From Peptoniphilus catoniae (GTDB taxonomy: Bacteria > Bacillota > Clostridia > Tissierellales > Peptoniphilaceae): a DNA stretch of 64,000 nt. Position 1 is the first letter of the stretch, and each line of letters begins with the position of its first letter. The position numbers and the translations under genes are program-made. The notes under the pieces were generated by a model. That model searched no databases. It had not been told where the DNA came from and saw only the letters and a program-made list of their open reading frames with translations. Shown one piece after another: positions 44,800 to 54,453 of this stretch. The DNA lies in assembly GCF_901447155.2 (NCBI RefSeq), contig NZ_LR588414.1:248001-312000 (forward strand), written 5' to 3'.

Positions 44800-45892
44800 A
44801 TTATATATAGCTGCTGCTGGAGCAGGTAAGACAACATTAATTGTGAAGGATGCTTTAAAAAATAAAGATAAGAAGATTTTGATAACAACATATACAAATG
44901 CAAACTGTGATTCTATAAAAAAGAAAATAATTAAAATAAATGGCACAATTCCTAAAAATATTGAAGTTTTAACATGGTTTTCATTTTTACTCAAACATGG
45001 ATTAAGACCATATCAAGATATAATGTTTAGTCAGAGAATTAATGGAATACTACCTGTCAATGGTAAGAGTACTAAATATATAAAAAGAAATGATCCTAAA
45101 TATTTTATTAATAAAGAAAATTTAATTTACACAGATAAAATATCTGATGCGATTATATTCATGGAAGAAAAAAACCCGGGTTATATTTTTACTAGGATTT
45201 CAAGAATATATAATTTAATATATATTGATGAAGTCCAAGATTTAGCAGGATATGATTTAGATGTTTTAAAATATTTAATTGAGGTTGGTATAAATTTGAT
45301 TATGGTTGGAGACTATAGACAAGCAACTTATAGTACTCATAATACATCAAAATATAAAAAATATAATAGTGGAAAAATAGTGAACTTCTTTAAGAATGAA
45401 AACTCACATTTAAATGTTGAAATTGACGACTCAACTTTAAATTGTTCGCATAGATCTAATCAGAAAATATGTGATTTTGCCTCAAAAATAGCTGATGATA
45501 ATCTAATAATAAAATCAGCTAGTAAATTCAAAGATAACCATGAAGGAATATTTTTTATACCTAAAGAAGAAGTAGACTTGTACCTTGAAATATATAAGCC
45601 TATTCAACTTAGACCTAATAAAAAAACAAAGGTTAATGAAAATTATAGTGTATATAATTTTGGTGACTCTAAAGGTTTGCAATTTGAAAGGGTATTAATT
45701 TACCCTACAAATCCAATATTAAAGTGGATAGAAAATCCCGAAAATAAATTGGTTGATTTAAGCAGAGCGGGTTTTTATGTTGCAGTTACAAGAGCTAAAC
45801 ACAGTGTAGCTATTGTGTGTGATAAAAAATTTCTTAATAGAGATAAGATCAAGCCATTTTTATTACCAGAAGATTTCTTTTATAAATTATAA
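44789..45892 (+). CDS. GajB-like UvrD/Rep helicase, compact
   Basis: 367 residues. Superfamily 1 helicase motifs: AAAGAGKTTL (motif I) near 9, TTYTNANCDSI (Ia), YIDEVQDLAG (II), MVGDYRQATY (III), DSKGLQFERV (V) and YVAVTRAKHSV (VI). GajB of the type Gabija system is nearer 490 residues, so this protein lacks much of the 1B/2B insertion and may not unwind DNA efficiently. Overlap with the nuclease gene suggests strict coupling. Gabija-like assignment is from architecture; another OLD plus helicase defence type is possible. Confidence 0.82.
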   Translation: MLNKLYIAAAGAGKTTLIVKDALKNKDKKILITTYTNANCDSIKKKIIKINGTIPKNIEVLTWFSFLLKHGLRPYQDIMFSQRINGILPVNGKSTKYIKRNDPKYFINKENLIYTDKISDAIIFMEEKNPGYIFTRISRIYNLIYIDEVQDLAGYDLDVLKYLIEVGINLIMVGDYRQATYSTHNTSKYKKYNSGKIVNFFKNENSHLNVEIDDSTLNCSHRSNQKICDFASKIADDNLIIKSASKFKDNHEGIFFIPKEEVDLYLEIYKPIQLRPNKKTKVNENYSVYNFGDSKGLQFERVLIYPTNPILKWIENPENKLVDLSRAGFYVAVTRAKHSVAIVCDKKFLNRDKIKPFLLPEDFFYKL

Positions 45893-46010
45893 ATTAGATA
45901 TTGGAAACTTAAAAATTACATTAATGTTATCATATTAGCCAATAGTGTTTTTTAATAAAAGTAACAATCTTATAGTGTATTTAAAACTGTAAGCAAGGGA
46001 GAGCATTTCA

Positions 46011-46664
46011 TTGAAAAAGATATTAATAATTGAAGATGATAAAAATTTAAATAAAGGACTTTCCATAGCCTTAAATAAAGAATATGAAATTTTTTCTGTA
46101 AACACAATTAGTGAAGCTAAAAATTTTATTGATGATGCGGATTTGATTTTACTTGATATGAACTTACCAGATGGAGATGGTCTTGAAATAATAAAATATA
46201 CCAGAGAAAGTTCATCAATTCCCATTATAGTTTTATCAGCCATAGATCTAGAAGCATATATCATTTCAGCCATAAATTTAGGTGCAGATGATTATTTAAC
46301 CAAGCCTTTTTCTTTAGGAATATTAGAAGCAAAGATAAAAAGAGCTTTTGAAAAAATAGTTTCTAGTGATTTAAATCTTTATAAGAAAGATGGCATAGAC
46401 TTCAATTTCAATGAAAATACTTTCTTTGTAGACAATAAAAATATAGATCTCACAAGGACAGAGACAAAAATTTTATACTATCTGATAAAAAATAAGTCTC
46501 AAGTTATTACTAAGGAACTACTTTTTGATTTTGTTTGGGGAATAGATGATGAATTTATTGACCAAAATACTCTTAGTGTCAATATTTCCAGAATAAGAAA
46601 CAAATTAAAACCCTATGACCCAATAGAAACAGTCTTTGGAGTTGGATATAAATGGAATTTTTAA
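46011..46664 (+). CDS. OmpR/PhoB family response regulator
   Basis: 217 residues starting at TTG 46011 with GGGAG ahead. Receiver domain (1-115) with EDD, phosphoacceptor Asp in LILLDMNLPDGDG and lysine in LTKPF; C-terminal winged helix (RTETKILYYLIKNKSQVI). It overlaps the histidine kinase by 13 bases. With the ABC genes it forms a peptide-sensing unit of the Bce/VirR type. Likely target is the box at 47538. Confidence 0.9.
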   Translation: MKKILIIEDDKNLNKGLSIALNKEYEIFSVNTISEAKNFIDDADLILLDMNLPDGDGLEIIKYTRESSSIPIIVLSAIDLEAYIISAINLGADDYLTKPFSLGILEAKIKRAFEKIVSSDLNLYKKDGIDFNFNENTFFVDNKNIDLTRTETKILYYLIKNKSQVITKELLFDFVWGIDDEFIDQNTLSVNISRIRNKLKPYDPIETVFGVGYKWNF

Positions 46665-47524
46665 TAGGTATTTTAGTAATTATAATTGGAATTCTTTTAT
46701 ATAAATACATAGTCTTGAGAAATGAAATGCGTGAACTCTCAGACTATATTGATAAGGCTTTGGATGGAAATTTAGAAATTAATGAATTTGATGAAAAGGA
46801 ATTATCTAAAATAAAATCAAAACTTATTAAATTTTTATATGCAAGCCAAGTAAAAGAAGCAAAAATAAATACAGAAAAAAATAAAACAAAAGATTTAATA
46901 GCAGATATATCACACCAAACCAAGACACCCATTACCAACCTTTCTTTATACATTAGTCTTTTAGAAGATGATCCGAAAGATGAGTATCTTGAAATTATAA
47001 AGTATGAGCTTAATAAACTAGAATTTTTAATTCAAAACCTAGTAAAATCTTCTAGGCTCGAATCCGATATTATTTCCTTGCAAAAACATCAAGTAAATTT
47101 AAAAGACATAGTAGATGATGTTTTGAGAGAATTTAAAGCTACATTAGATGAAAAAGACGTAAGCATTAATTTAAAAGACGAAGACTTAATTTTCAAATTG
47201 GACGAAAGATGGCTAAAAGAAGCTATCCACAATCTAGTAGATAATGCTATAAAATACTCGCCAAAGGGATCTACTATTAATATTAGGGTTTATAAATCTT
47301 ACCTAAACTATAATCTAGACATAGAAAATGAGTGCAAAGACTTATCAGAAGAAACTTTGCCAAAGATATTTGAAAGATTTTATAGAGGAAAAAATTCCGT
47401 TTCAAAGGATGGTTTGGGTTTAGGCCTTTTTATAGCCAGAGAAATTATAGAAAAGCATGGCGGAAATATAAGAGCGTCTTTGGATAATAATAGAATAAAA
47501 TTTTCAGTAGATTTCCCCTTGTGA
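46652..47524 (+). CDS. Sensor histidine kinase, short N-terminal sensor
   Basis: 290 residues. One N-terminal membrane helix (2-20) and no sizeable extracellular domain, HisKA with ISHQTKTPITN (phosphorylated His) near 89, and HATPase_c with NLVDNAIKYS, DGLGLGLFIAREI. Kinases of this build do not detect ligand directly but through an ABC transporter, which fits the following genes. Confidence 0.9.
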   Translation: MEFLIGILVIIIGILLYKYIVLRNEMRELSDYIDKALDGNLEINEFDEKELSKIKSKLIKFLYASQVKEAKINTEKNKTKDLIADISHQTKTPITNLSLYISLLEDDPKDEYLEIIKYELNKLEFLIQNLVKSSRLESDIISLQKHQVNLKDIVDDVLREFKATLDEKDVSINLKDEDLIFKLDERWLKEAIHNLVDNAIKYSPKGSTINIRVYKSYLNYNLDIENECKDLSEETLPKIFERFYRGKNSVSKDGLGLGLFIAREIIEKHGGNIRASLDNNRIKFSVDFPL

Positions 47525-47537
47525 GAAGTCTTTTTTC

Positions 47538-47551
47538 TTACAAAACTGTAA
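47538..47551 (+). promoter_or_regulatory. BceR-like binding site before ABC genes
   Basis: TTACA-AAAC-TGTAA is an exact match to the TNACA-N4-TGTAA inverted repeat described for BceR-type regulators, located 75 bp before the ABC ATPase start. A partly similar TTTGTAAG follows at 47568. Confidence 0.6.
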
Positions 47552-47612
47552 GAAGTCTTGCAAGTACTTTGTAAGATATGAATGTTATATTAAATGTAAA
47601 GAGGTGATAGAT

Positions 47613-48290
47613 ATGTTAAAAGTAGAAAATTTAAAAAGATATTATAAAACAAATGACGTGGAAGTAAGAGCTCTTGATGGAGTATCTTTCGATGTGGAAA
47701 AAGGAGAATTTATTTCTATAATAGGAGCATCTGGATCCGGTAAATCAACCCTATTACATTTATTAGGAGGACTTGATTATCCTACAAGCGGAAAAGTTTT
47801 AATTGATGATACCGACATTTATGCATTGAAAGATGATGAGAGAACTATTTTTAGAAGAAGAAATATTGGTTTTGTCTTTCAAGCATATAATCTCTTGCCC
47901 ATGCTAAATGTATATGAGAATATAATTATTCCCTTTGGTCTTGATGGGGACAAAGTAGATAAGAAATATGTTGATTCCGTAATAGACATTTTAGAAATAA
48001 GTGATCAAAAATATAAAATGCCTAATGAATTATCTGGTGGACAGCAACAAAGAGTTGCTATAGCAAGAGCCTTGGTTACTAAACCCTCTTTAATTCTAGC
48101 TGATGAACCCACAGGAAATTTAGATTCAAAATCTTCTTCCCAAGTTGTTTACTTACTAAAAAAGATTAATAAAGAGCTTGGAAATACTATTCTTATGATT
48201 ACTCACGATGATGCCGTCGCTCAAGCTGCAGAAAAAACTATAAGGATAGAAGATGGAAAGCTGGTGGGAAAAAATGAAAGTCAAAAATAA
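47613..48290 (+). CDS. ABC transporter ATP-binding protein (MacB/BceA type)
   Basis: 225 residues from ATG 47613 with GAGGTGA ahead. Walker [11 protein letters not shown]-loop FQAYNLLP, signature LSGGQQQR, Walker [14 protein letters not shown] and H-loop THD all intact. Group is the MacB/LolD/BceA type. Overlaps the permease by 17 bases. Confidence 0.94.
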   Translation: MLKVENLKRYYKTNDVEVRALDGVSFDVEKGEFISIIGASGSGKSTLLHLLGGLDYPTSGKVLIDDTDIYALKDDERTIFRRRNIGFVFQAYNLLPMLNVYENIIIPFGLDGDKVDKKYVDSVIDILEISDQKYKMPNELSGGQQQRVAIARALVTKPSLILADEPTGNLDSKSSSQVVYLLKKINKELGNTILMITHDDAVAQAAEKTIRIEDGKLVGKNESQK

Positions 48291-50754
48291 AGCTTATATA
48301 AGGCGTCTTGCAAAAAGTATTTTAAATGCAAATAAAAGTAGGAGAAATATTCTCTTATTAGCAATTGCTTTGACTTCTATACTATTTACAAGTCTGTTTT
48401 CCGTAGCCTTAGGTTTAGGAAAAAGCATGGAAACCCAAACGATGAAAACTGTTGGAACAATAAGCCATGGTTCTTTTAAAGATATTTCCGACGAAGATAT
48501 AGAAATATTAACCCAGGATAAGGATATAAAGGATTTTTCAGTAAGAGAAAAAGTTGGAATTCTTGATGATGAAAAAGTTATGGCAGAACTATCTTATATG
48601 GATAAGAAAGGATTTGAATGGTCTCTAATAGAAAAAGTTAAGGGGAAGTTTCCAGAAAAAGAAAACCAAGTATTTATAGATATAGCTACTGCTAAAAAAT
48701 TAGGTTATAAGGGTGAAATAGGAGAAGAAATAGAAGTTCCTTTTAAAATAGAAAAAGCTTACACAGGAGAGATTATCGAAAAGAAAAGTGATAAATTTAT
48801 TATATCTGGAACTTTTCAAAATCCTATTGACTCTAATGTCGGTGTAGGTCAAATCTATTTATCAAAAGCTTATGTAGATAAATTATCGATTCCAAAAAAT
48901 AATAGCGATTTGGGAGTAATGTTAAATAATTCTTTTAAGATAGGAGATAAGCTTTTAAAAATTGCAGAGAGAAATGGTTATAAAGTGGTAGATGAGCCTG
49001 GAAATCTATCCGACAAAGAAATAAGAATTGGTGTTAACTTTGCATATATTCTTTCTGGTGATAGTAGTTTTGATTTTAAAACATTTTTACCTTTCTTAGC
49101 TTTTTTGATTTTAGTAATTGTAGCGGGATACTTAATAATAAATAATATTTTTAAGATATCCGTAAATGAAGATATTAAACTTCTAGGACTTTTAAAAACA
49201 ATTGGAATGACAAAGCCACAAATCAAAAGGCTTATTCATCTTGAGTCTTTAGCAGTCGCACTTCCTTCAATAATAATTGGAGATATAATTGGAATTTCTA
49301 TCGGAAAAATCATTTTAAACAAAATATTTGCAAGTAATGAGATGTTAACGGATGTAAAATTATCACTAACGGTAATGGTCTTAATTATCTTATTTTCGAC
49401 AGCCTTTACTTTGCTTACAGTATTTTTATCGGTTATGAGACCTGCAAGATATGCAGCAAAAGTTTCTCCAATAGATGCCAGCAGATACAATGAAATCGAG
49501 ATAAAAAAGAAATATAAAAGCGAGAATATTTCTCTGGGCAAGCTTGCTAGAAGACAAGTGTTTTCCAATAAATTTAGATTCACTTCCATAATTCTTTCTA
49601 TGAGTTTATCTGCTGTTATTTTGAACAGTGTTTTAACTTATACTGGTAATATTGATCTTGAAAAAGGGATTTCTGATATAATCGTAACGGATTATAATAT
49701 AGCAAGTCCAAAATATTTCAGATATATGTACTCAGGAAGTGAAGACGGTATTAATGAAAAGTATATCGGTGAAATAGAAAACCATAAAGGATTTAAAAGT
49801 GGAGGTGCCTTATATTCATACGGTTATGAGTACACATACCCGGATATAAAAATAGAAGACAATAAAGTTGCTCCAATTCTATTTGGAATAGATGACTATC
49901 TAATAAACAAATACAAGATTACAGATGGAGATTTTGATAAAGATAAATGGCAAACTGGAAATTATGTTATTATAGGGGAAAAAATAAGAAATGATTCTGA
50001 CTATAAAATCGGTGATAATATAAAGATAAATGTAAATAATAAAATTAAAGAAGTCCAAGTTATGGGCAAAGTTGAGCATAATTTTTCAAATGGTCTTAGA
50101 TACTTTCCTGTGGTTAAGGAAGATAAAAACAATGAGTTAAGTCCTACTTTAGGTTTGGAATATATTTATATGAATCCAAATGAGTACAAAGAACTCATAG
50201 GAGATAAAAGTATAATGTCCTATGGATTTGATGTAGAAGATAGTGAAAATGAAAATTTTGATAAGTTATTAAAATCTTTTGAAAATAACCCAGACTTTTC
50301 CTACGACTCAAGAGATCTTCAAATAAAGTCTTTTAAAGATTTCAAAAATCTTATAGAGTTTGTTGGTTATAGTTTATCCATAGTACTGTTCTTAATATCA
50401 GTACTAAACTTTATAAATATTATTGCTACAGAAATTCTAAGAAATATGGTTAATCTATCAATCCTTGAAGCTATCGGAATGACCAAGCAAAATATTAAGA
50501 AATATTTAATCAAAAAGAATTTGATATATTCAATTTCAAGCTTAGTATTTTCTTTTATAGTAATGCTACTTGTAAATAAATTTATTTTGATAGATTTTAT
50601 GGCAGAAACTAAGTGGACTTCCTATAAATTTGTGATCATGCCACTTATTATTGTAAACTTAGTAAATATAATCATTGGGATAATATTTACAGGTAGGTTC
50701 TATGAAAAGCATAGCCAAAACAGTCTTGTAGATAGAATAAGAAGTTTAGAATAA
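48274..50754 (+). CDS. FtsX-type ABC permease
   Basis: 826 residues from ATG 48274. Two FtsX modules: one helix at about 22-45, an extracellular domain, three helices (around 270-410), then a second single helix near 435, a large extracellular domain (460-690) and three more helices at the end (around 700-826). Probably exports or senses antimicrobial peptides with the preceding ATPase; two-component control supports resistance to a cell-envelope peptide. Longer upstream start 48253 has no RBS. Confidence 0.88.
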   Translation: MKVKNKAYIRRLAKSILNANKSRRNILLLAIALTSILFTSLFSVALGLGKSMETQTMKTVGTISHGSFKDISDEDIEILTQDKDIKDFSVREKVGILDDEKVMAELSYMDKKGFEWSLIEKVKGKFPEKENQVFIDIATAKKLGYKGEIGEEIEVPFKIEKAYTGEIIEKKSDKFIISGTFQNPIDSNVGVGQIYLSKAYVDKLSIPKNNSDLGVMLNNSFKIGDKLLKIAERNGYKVVDEPGNLSDKEIRIGVNFAYILSGDSSFDFKTFLPFLAFLILVIVAGYLIINNIFKISVNEDIKLLGLLKTIGMTKPQIKRLIHLESLAVALPSIIIGDIIGISIGKIILNKIFASNEMLTDVKLSLTVMVLIILFSTAFTLLTVFLSVMRPARYAAKVSPIDASRYNEIEIKKKYKSENISLGKLARRQVFSNKFRFTSIILSMSLSAVILNSVLTYTGNIDLEKGISDIIVTDYNIASPKYFRYMYSGSEDGINEKYIGEIENHKGFKSGGALYSYGYEYTYPDIKIEDNKVAPILFGIDDYLINKYKITDGDFDKDKWQTGNYVIIGEKIRNDSDYKIGDNIKINVNNKIKEVQVMGKVEHNFSNGLRYFPVVKEDKNNELSPTLGLEYIYMNPNEYKELIGDKSIMSYGFDVEDSENENFDKLLKSFENNPDFSYDSRDLQIKSFKDFKNLIEFVGYSLSIVLFLISVLNFINIIATEILRNMVNLSILEAIGMTKQNIKKYLIKKNLIYSISSLVFSFIVMLLVNKFILIDFMAETKWTSYKFVIMPLIIVNLVNIIIGIIFTGRFYEKHSQNSLVDRIRSLE

Positions 50755-50770
50755 AAATTTATAAATAATT

Positions 50771-50806
50771 TAAAAAAGCTATAAGTTTATCCGCTTATAG
50801 CTTTTT
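50771..50806. terminator. Bidirectional terminator
   Basis: Stem AAAAGCTATAAG / CTTATAGCTTTT. Serves the ABC operon and the convergent mobC. Confidence 0.85.
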
Positions 50807-51284
50807 ATCTTTCCACTTCTTTTCCATAATAATTTTCATAGTTTTTCCTATAATGAACAAGGTCTGAAAATTGCTCTTTATTCAAAGAATACTCTTGCTT
50901 AAGGGTATTCTTTTTTGTAATTGCCATACTAATTACTTTAACTTTTTTTGATCTATTAAGCAGTAGAGAATGGATCTGCCATATTTCTTTTGATAATTTT
51001 TCTATCTGTTTATTCATTGATTCAATTTCATTTTTGTAAATAACACCAGTTGTATTAGTAGCTTTTGCAATCTGGTTTATGTTATTTGTTGCATTTGAAA
51101 GTAACCATTGAAGATCTCTAAATGGTTCTAGGTCTACAATATAAATTTCTTTTTCTAATACACATTTTCTAAGAAAGTGGGACATTGTTTTGCAATTTGC
51201 AAGTTTCATTTTCTTTTCAAATATTTCTTTTTCTTCGTCTGTTAAATATATTTTTAGTTGATTTTTTCTTGTTCTATTATCCAT
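50805..51284 (-). CDS. MobC-like relaxosome protein with altered C-terminus
   Basis: 159 residues from ATG 51284 (AAAGGAG ahead). MobC features: N-terminal basic ribbon-helix-helix (LKIYLTDEEKEIFEKKMK) and INQIAKATN then KEIWQIHSLLL. A normal MobC ends there; here about 40 more residues follow, including an MAITKKN stretch that looks like the start of a relaxase reading frame. This suggests fusion with a deleted mobA by an internal deletion. The companion relaxase is absent. Confidence 0.75.
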   Translation of the reverse strand: MDNRTRKNQLKIYLTDEEKEIFEKKMKLANCKTMSHFLRKCVLEKEIYIVDLEPFRDLQWLLSNATNNINQIAKATNTTGVIYKNEIESMNKQIEKLSKEIWQIHSLLLNRSKKVKVISMAITKKNTLKQEYSLNKEQFSDLVHYRKNYENYYGKEVER

Positions 51285-51299
51285 ATATTTCTCCTTTAT

Positions 51300-51420
51300 A
51301 TTTGTATTTTGGGGTCTTAGGGTTCTCCCTAACAAGGTAAAAATCATAAAATTATATAGCCTTATAAGCTATTGATTTTTTGATTTTTTCGTAAGTGGGT
51401 ACTCACTTACTGTGCTTGCT
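51300..51420 (-). other. Candidate oriT upstream of mobC
   Basis: Directly upstream of mobC are TTAGGG-TTCT-CCCTAA (51317-51332) and a 20-bp near-perfect palindrome (51391-51410, one mismatch) built on GTAAGTG. Such hairpins before mobC are typical of an origin of transfer. No nick site is identified. Confidence 0.45.
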
Positions 51421-52108
51421 CATTAAAATTATAAGCTTAAATATATACTAAGCAACTCATCTATTTTTTTACTTTAAGGATTAAAGATTGTATTAAATCA
51501 CTTATATAGATTTTTTTATTAATCATATACTACAAAATGGTATAAGACTTTTTCAATTCTTCATGATTAATTTTAAAGCATAATACAATAATTTACTGTA
51601 TGTTTTAATTTTTCGTTTCTTTTATAGTTTAGCTTGAACTATTAAGTAATTCTTAATAGTTGCTTCTTGTTGTATAAATCAGATAGTATTTAGAGAAAGC
51701 AGGAATTAAATTAGTAATTTTTAGTAGGTTGAAAATATATTAAATAGTTTATGTAATTGCTATGTATTATTTTAATATCTATTGGTAATTATAATAAAAG
51801 AACTAATTTAAAATATAGGATATGAACAAATTTATATCAGTTAAGAGGATTTATGCCTAATAGCATAAGTCCTCTTTTTATGTTCAAATTAATCATTAAA
51901 ACTCAAAAATACTATGGAAAAATAAAAATTCTGGTTACCAAAGAGGGCAAATTTCACTTTATAAAGTGAGGGGTATTTTGTCATCTTTCTATACAAATCC
52001 AAATACTTTGAAGTGTGAAGATTCTTGAAATTGATTATGTGAGATTAGTATATTTCAAATTTAACCCACTAACCAAGATAAAAAAATCAACTTACATAGG
52101 AGGTAAAA
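51421..52108. other. AT-rich non-coding region
   Basis: About 690 bp with no supported gene. A short hairpin with CACTTTATAAAGTG lies at about 51955-51970 and a T-rich terminator-like stem with AGAGGATTTATGC and CATAAGTCCTCT near 51842-51876. Confidence 0.45.
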
Positions 52109-52246
52109 ATGCAAGCAATAAAGATTTATAGTATAAGACTTGCTATGTTATGTAGACTTTATGATCTTAAATTAATTAATGATAAGGAATATACAAAAAT
52201 TATGAACAGGTTAGAAAATGATTATAAGAAGATGGATAGAAAGTAG
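52109..52246 (+). CDS. 45-residue SHOCT-like protein before recombinase
   Basis: MQAIKIYSIRLAMLCRLYDL followed by LINDKEYTKIMNRL, with AGGAGG six bases upstream. This short helical protein resembles those that precede TndX/TnpX recombinases in Tn elements. It may act with the recombinase; direct proof is lacking. Confidence 0.65.
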   Translation: MQAIKIYSIRLAMLCRLYDLKLINDKEYTKIMNRLENDYKKMDRK

Positions 52247-52301
52247 TTAACCTTGTGATATAATAACACTGTAGAAAGATACAAAATGGGAAGGAGGTAA
52301 A

Positions 52302-54152
52302 ATGAATACTAAAGTAAAATTAATAAAAGCTTCAAATACAGGAGCTAGAAATAGAAATGTACTACATTTAGATTTAAAACGTGTTGCAGCATATTGTCGA
52401 GTTAGCACTGATAGTAAAGACCAACTTGAATCATATAAATCGCAAGTTGATTATTATACAAATCTAATAAAAAATAATAAGAATTGGACTCTGGCTGGTA
52501 TATATGCAGATGAAGCAACAACAGGGACAACTGCTACTAAAAGAGTAGATTTCATGAGGCTAATAAGTGATTGTCAAAATGGAGATATAGACATGATAAT
52601 TACTAAATCTATATCAAGATTTGCAAGAAATACATTAGATACTTTGAAATATGTAAGGCTTCTAAAGGAAAATAACGTTTGTGTAGTATTTGAAGAAGAA
52701 AATATAGATACTTTGACAATGGATGGAGAGTTACTATTAACAATATTAAGTTCAGTAGCTCAACAAGAAGTAGAAAATACCTCAGCCCATGTAAAAAAAG
52801 GACTAAAAATGAAAATGGAAAAAGGGGAACTTATTGGTTTTCAAGGTTGCCTTGGATACGATTATGACCCTACAACAAAAAGTATCTCTATAAATGAAGA
52901 AGAAGCCAAAATTGTCAGATACATCTTTAAAAGATATTTAGAGGGTAATGGTGGTTCAGTCATTGGCAGGGAATTAGAAGAACAAGGATATCTCACTCCT
53001 AGAGGTAAAACGAAATGGTCTGACACTACAGTGTTAGGAATAATTAAAAATGAAAAGTATATTGGAGATATACTAATGGGAAAGACATTCACAGTTGATC
53101 CCATAACAAAAAGAAGACTAGCAAACTTTGGTGAATCTGATAAATATCACATTGAAAATCATCACGAGCCAATTATATCAAGAGAAGACTTTGAAAAGGC
53201 ACAGGAGATTAGACTCAGGAGAGCACAAAACAGAAACACAATTGCTAATAAGGATAGAAAAAGAGAAAAACTATCAAGGCAATATGCTTTTTCAAGTATG
53301 CTGGAATGTGGATTTTGTGGAGAAATACTTTCAAGAAGAACTTGGCACACTAGTTCAATTTACAAAAAAATTAATTGGCAATGTGTAAGGTCAACAAAAA
53401 AAGGTAAGAAATATTGTCCTCATTCAAAAGGAATACAAGAAGCAGCAATAGAAAAAGCATTTGTTGAAAGCTATAGGCAATTATGCCATGCAGATTCAAC
53501 AGTAATAGATGACTTTTTAAAAATTGTTGAAGAAGAAATAAATGATAATACTTTAGTCAAAGATTTGAAAAAGTTAGAAAACCAATTAAACAGAATCATT
53601 AGTCAAGAAAGAAAGTTAGTTGATCTTCATTTAGAAGATAGTATAGACGAAGAAGTTTATGCTAAAAAGTATAAAAAACTTACAAAACAAAAAGAAGAAT
53701 TACTTGATGAAAAGAAAACACTAGAGCTAACTATCAAAGATGAAAACTCTATTAAAGAAAGATTAAAGCAATTTAAAAAAGTCTTAGAGAATAGAGAAAT
53801 TATAGAGGAATTTAACAGAACAGTATTTGAAAGCATAGTTGATAAAGTCGTGGTGGGTAGAATTGACAAAGACGGAACAGTTCATCCTTATGACTTAACA
53901 TTCTACTTCAAAACAGGATTTAAAGATAGTCAAAATTCTAATAATTTCAAAGATAAAAGAAAAAATGCCAAAGACAATGACATTAATAAATTGTGCTCCC
54001 ACAAGAATGACGAGGATAAAAATTTATGTTCCCAAGCAAAAGACAACGCATGTGGAGTGCGTTGTATTGATGTCAAAAGTGGGCATAGCAAAGGCATAAA
54101 AACCTTTATTTCAAAGGCTTATTTAGGTTCTATCGTTAAATGCTCAGATTAG
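52302..54152 (+). CDS. Large serine recombinase, TndX/TnpX-like
   Basis: 616 residues. Resolvase domain with catalytic serine in AYCRVSTDSKDQ (near 34), SRFARN and QQEVEN, recombinase domain, zinc ribbon (CGFCGEI ... WQCVRS ... CPHSK) and a leucine-rich coiled coil (440-500). The last 70 residues after KTGFKDSQ are Asn/Lys/Cys-rich and unlike the normal family end, so the 3' part may come from recombination with other DNA. Second mobile element in the window. Confidence 0.92.
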   Translation: MNTKVKLIKASNTGARNRNVLHLDLKRVAAYCRVSTDSKDQLESYKSQVDYYTNLIKNNKNWTLAGIYADEATTGTTATKRVDFMRLISDCQNGDIDMIITKSISRFARNTLDTLKYVRLLKENNVCVVFEEENIDTLTMDGELLLTILSSVAQQEVENTSAHVKKGLKMKMEKGELIGFQGCLGYDYDPTTKSISINEEEAKIVRYIFKRYLEGNGGSVIGRELEEQGYLTPRGKTKWSDTTVLGIIKNEKYIGDILMGKTFTVDPITKRRLANFGESDKYHIENHHEPIISREDFEKAQEIRLRRAQNRNTIANKDRKREKLSRQYAFSSMLECGFCGEILSRRTWHTSSIYKKINWQCVRSTKKGKKYCPHSKGIQEAAIEKAFVESYRQLCHADSTVIDDFLKIVEEEINDNTLVKDLKKLENQLNRIISQERKLVDLHLEDSIDEEVYAKKYKKLTKQKEELLDEKKTLELTIKDENSIKERLKQFKKVLENREIIEEFNRTVFESIVDKVVVGRIDKDGTVHPYDLTFYFKTGFKDSQNSNNFKDKRKNAKDNDINKLCSHKNDEDKNLCSQAKDNACGVRCIDVKSGHSKGIKTFISKAYLGSIVKCSD

Positions 54153-54453
54153 GTCCGAATATGACATTAATTTTTATCTTTGAATTTGACTTTGTGAGAA
54201 CTGGTCTATTTGATAGGGTTGACACTAAGGTTTTGATGTCAGATAAAAGTGAACCCTACTGCAAGGGTGGGTTCACTTTTAATGCTAAGAATTACAAAGA
54301 ACTACGATGTTCTAGTAATACGGTTAAGGGGATATACTAAAATATAAGATAAGCTAAGTTGCTGAAAGAAAGTTATTATTCTTTATAGTTTAGAGCTTGT
54401 GCTTTTATACTACATAGTACAAAGGCTTTTTTAGATATTAGAGGAGGAAAAAG
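54153..54453. other. Intergenic region with terminator
   Basis: Contains a strong stem AAAAGTGAACCC / GGGTTCACTTTT (54245-54280). A 66-codon frame (54140-54340) overlaps it and is not believed. Confidence 0.6.

Noticed and set aside
53128-53388. 86-codon ORF within the second recombinase
   Set aside because: Alternative frame of the zinc-ribbon coding region; no independent support.
54140-54340. 66-codon ORF after the second recombinase
   Set aside because: No RBS, and it runs across a strong terminator hairpin.
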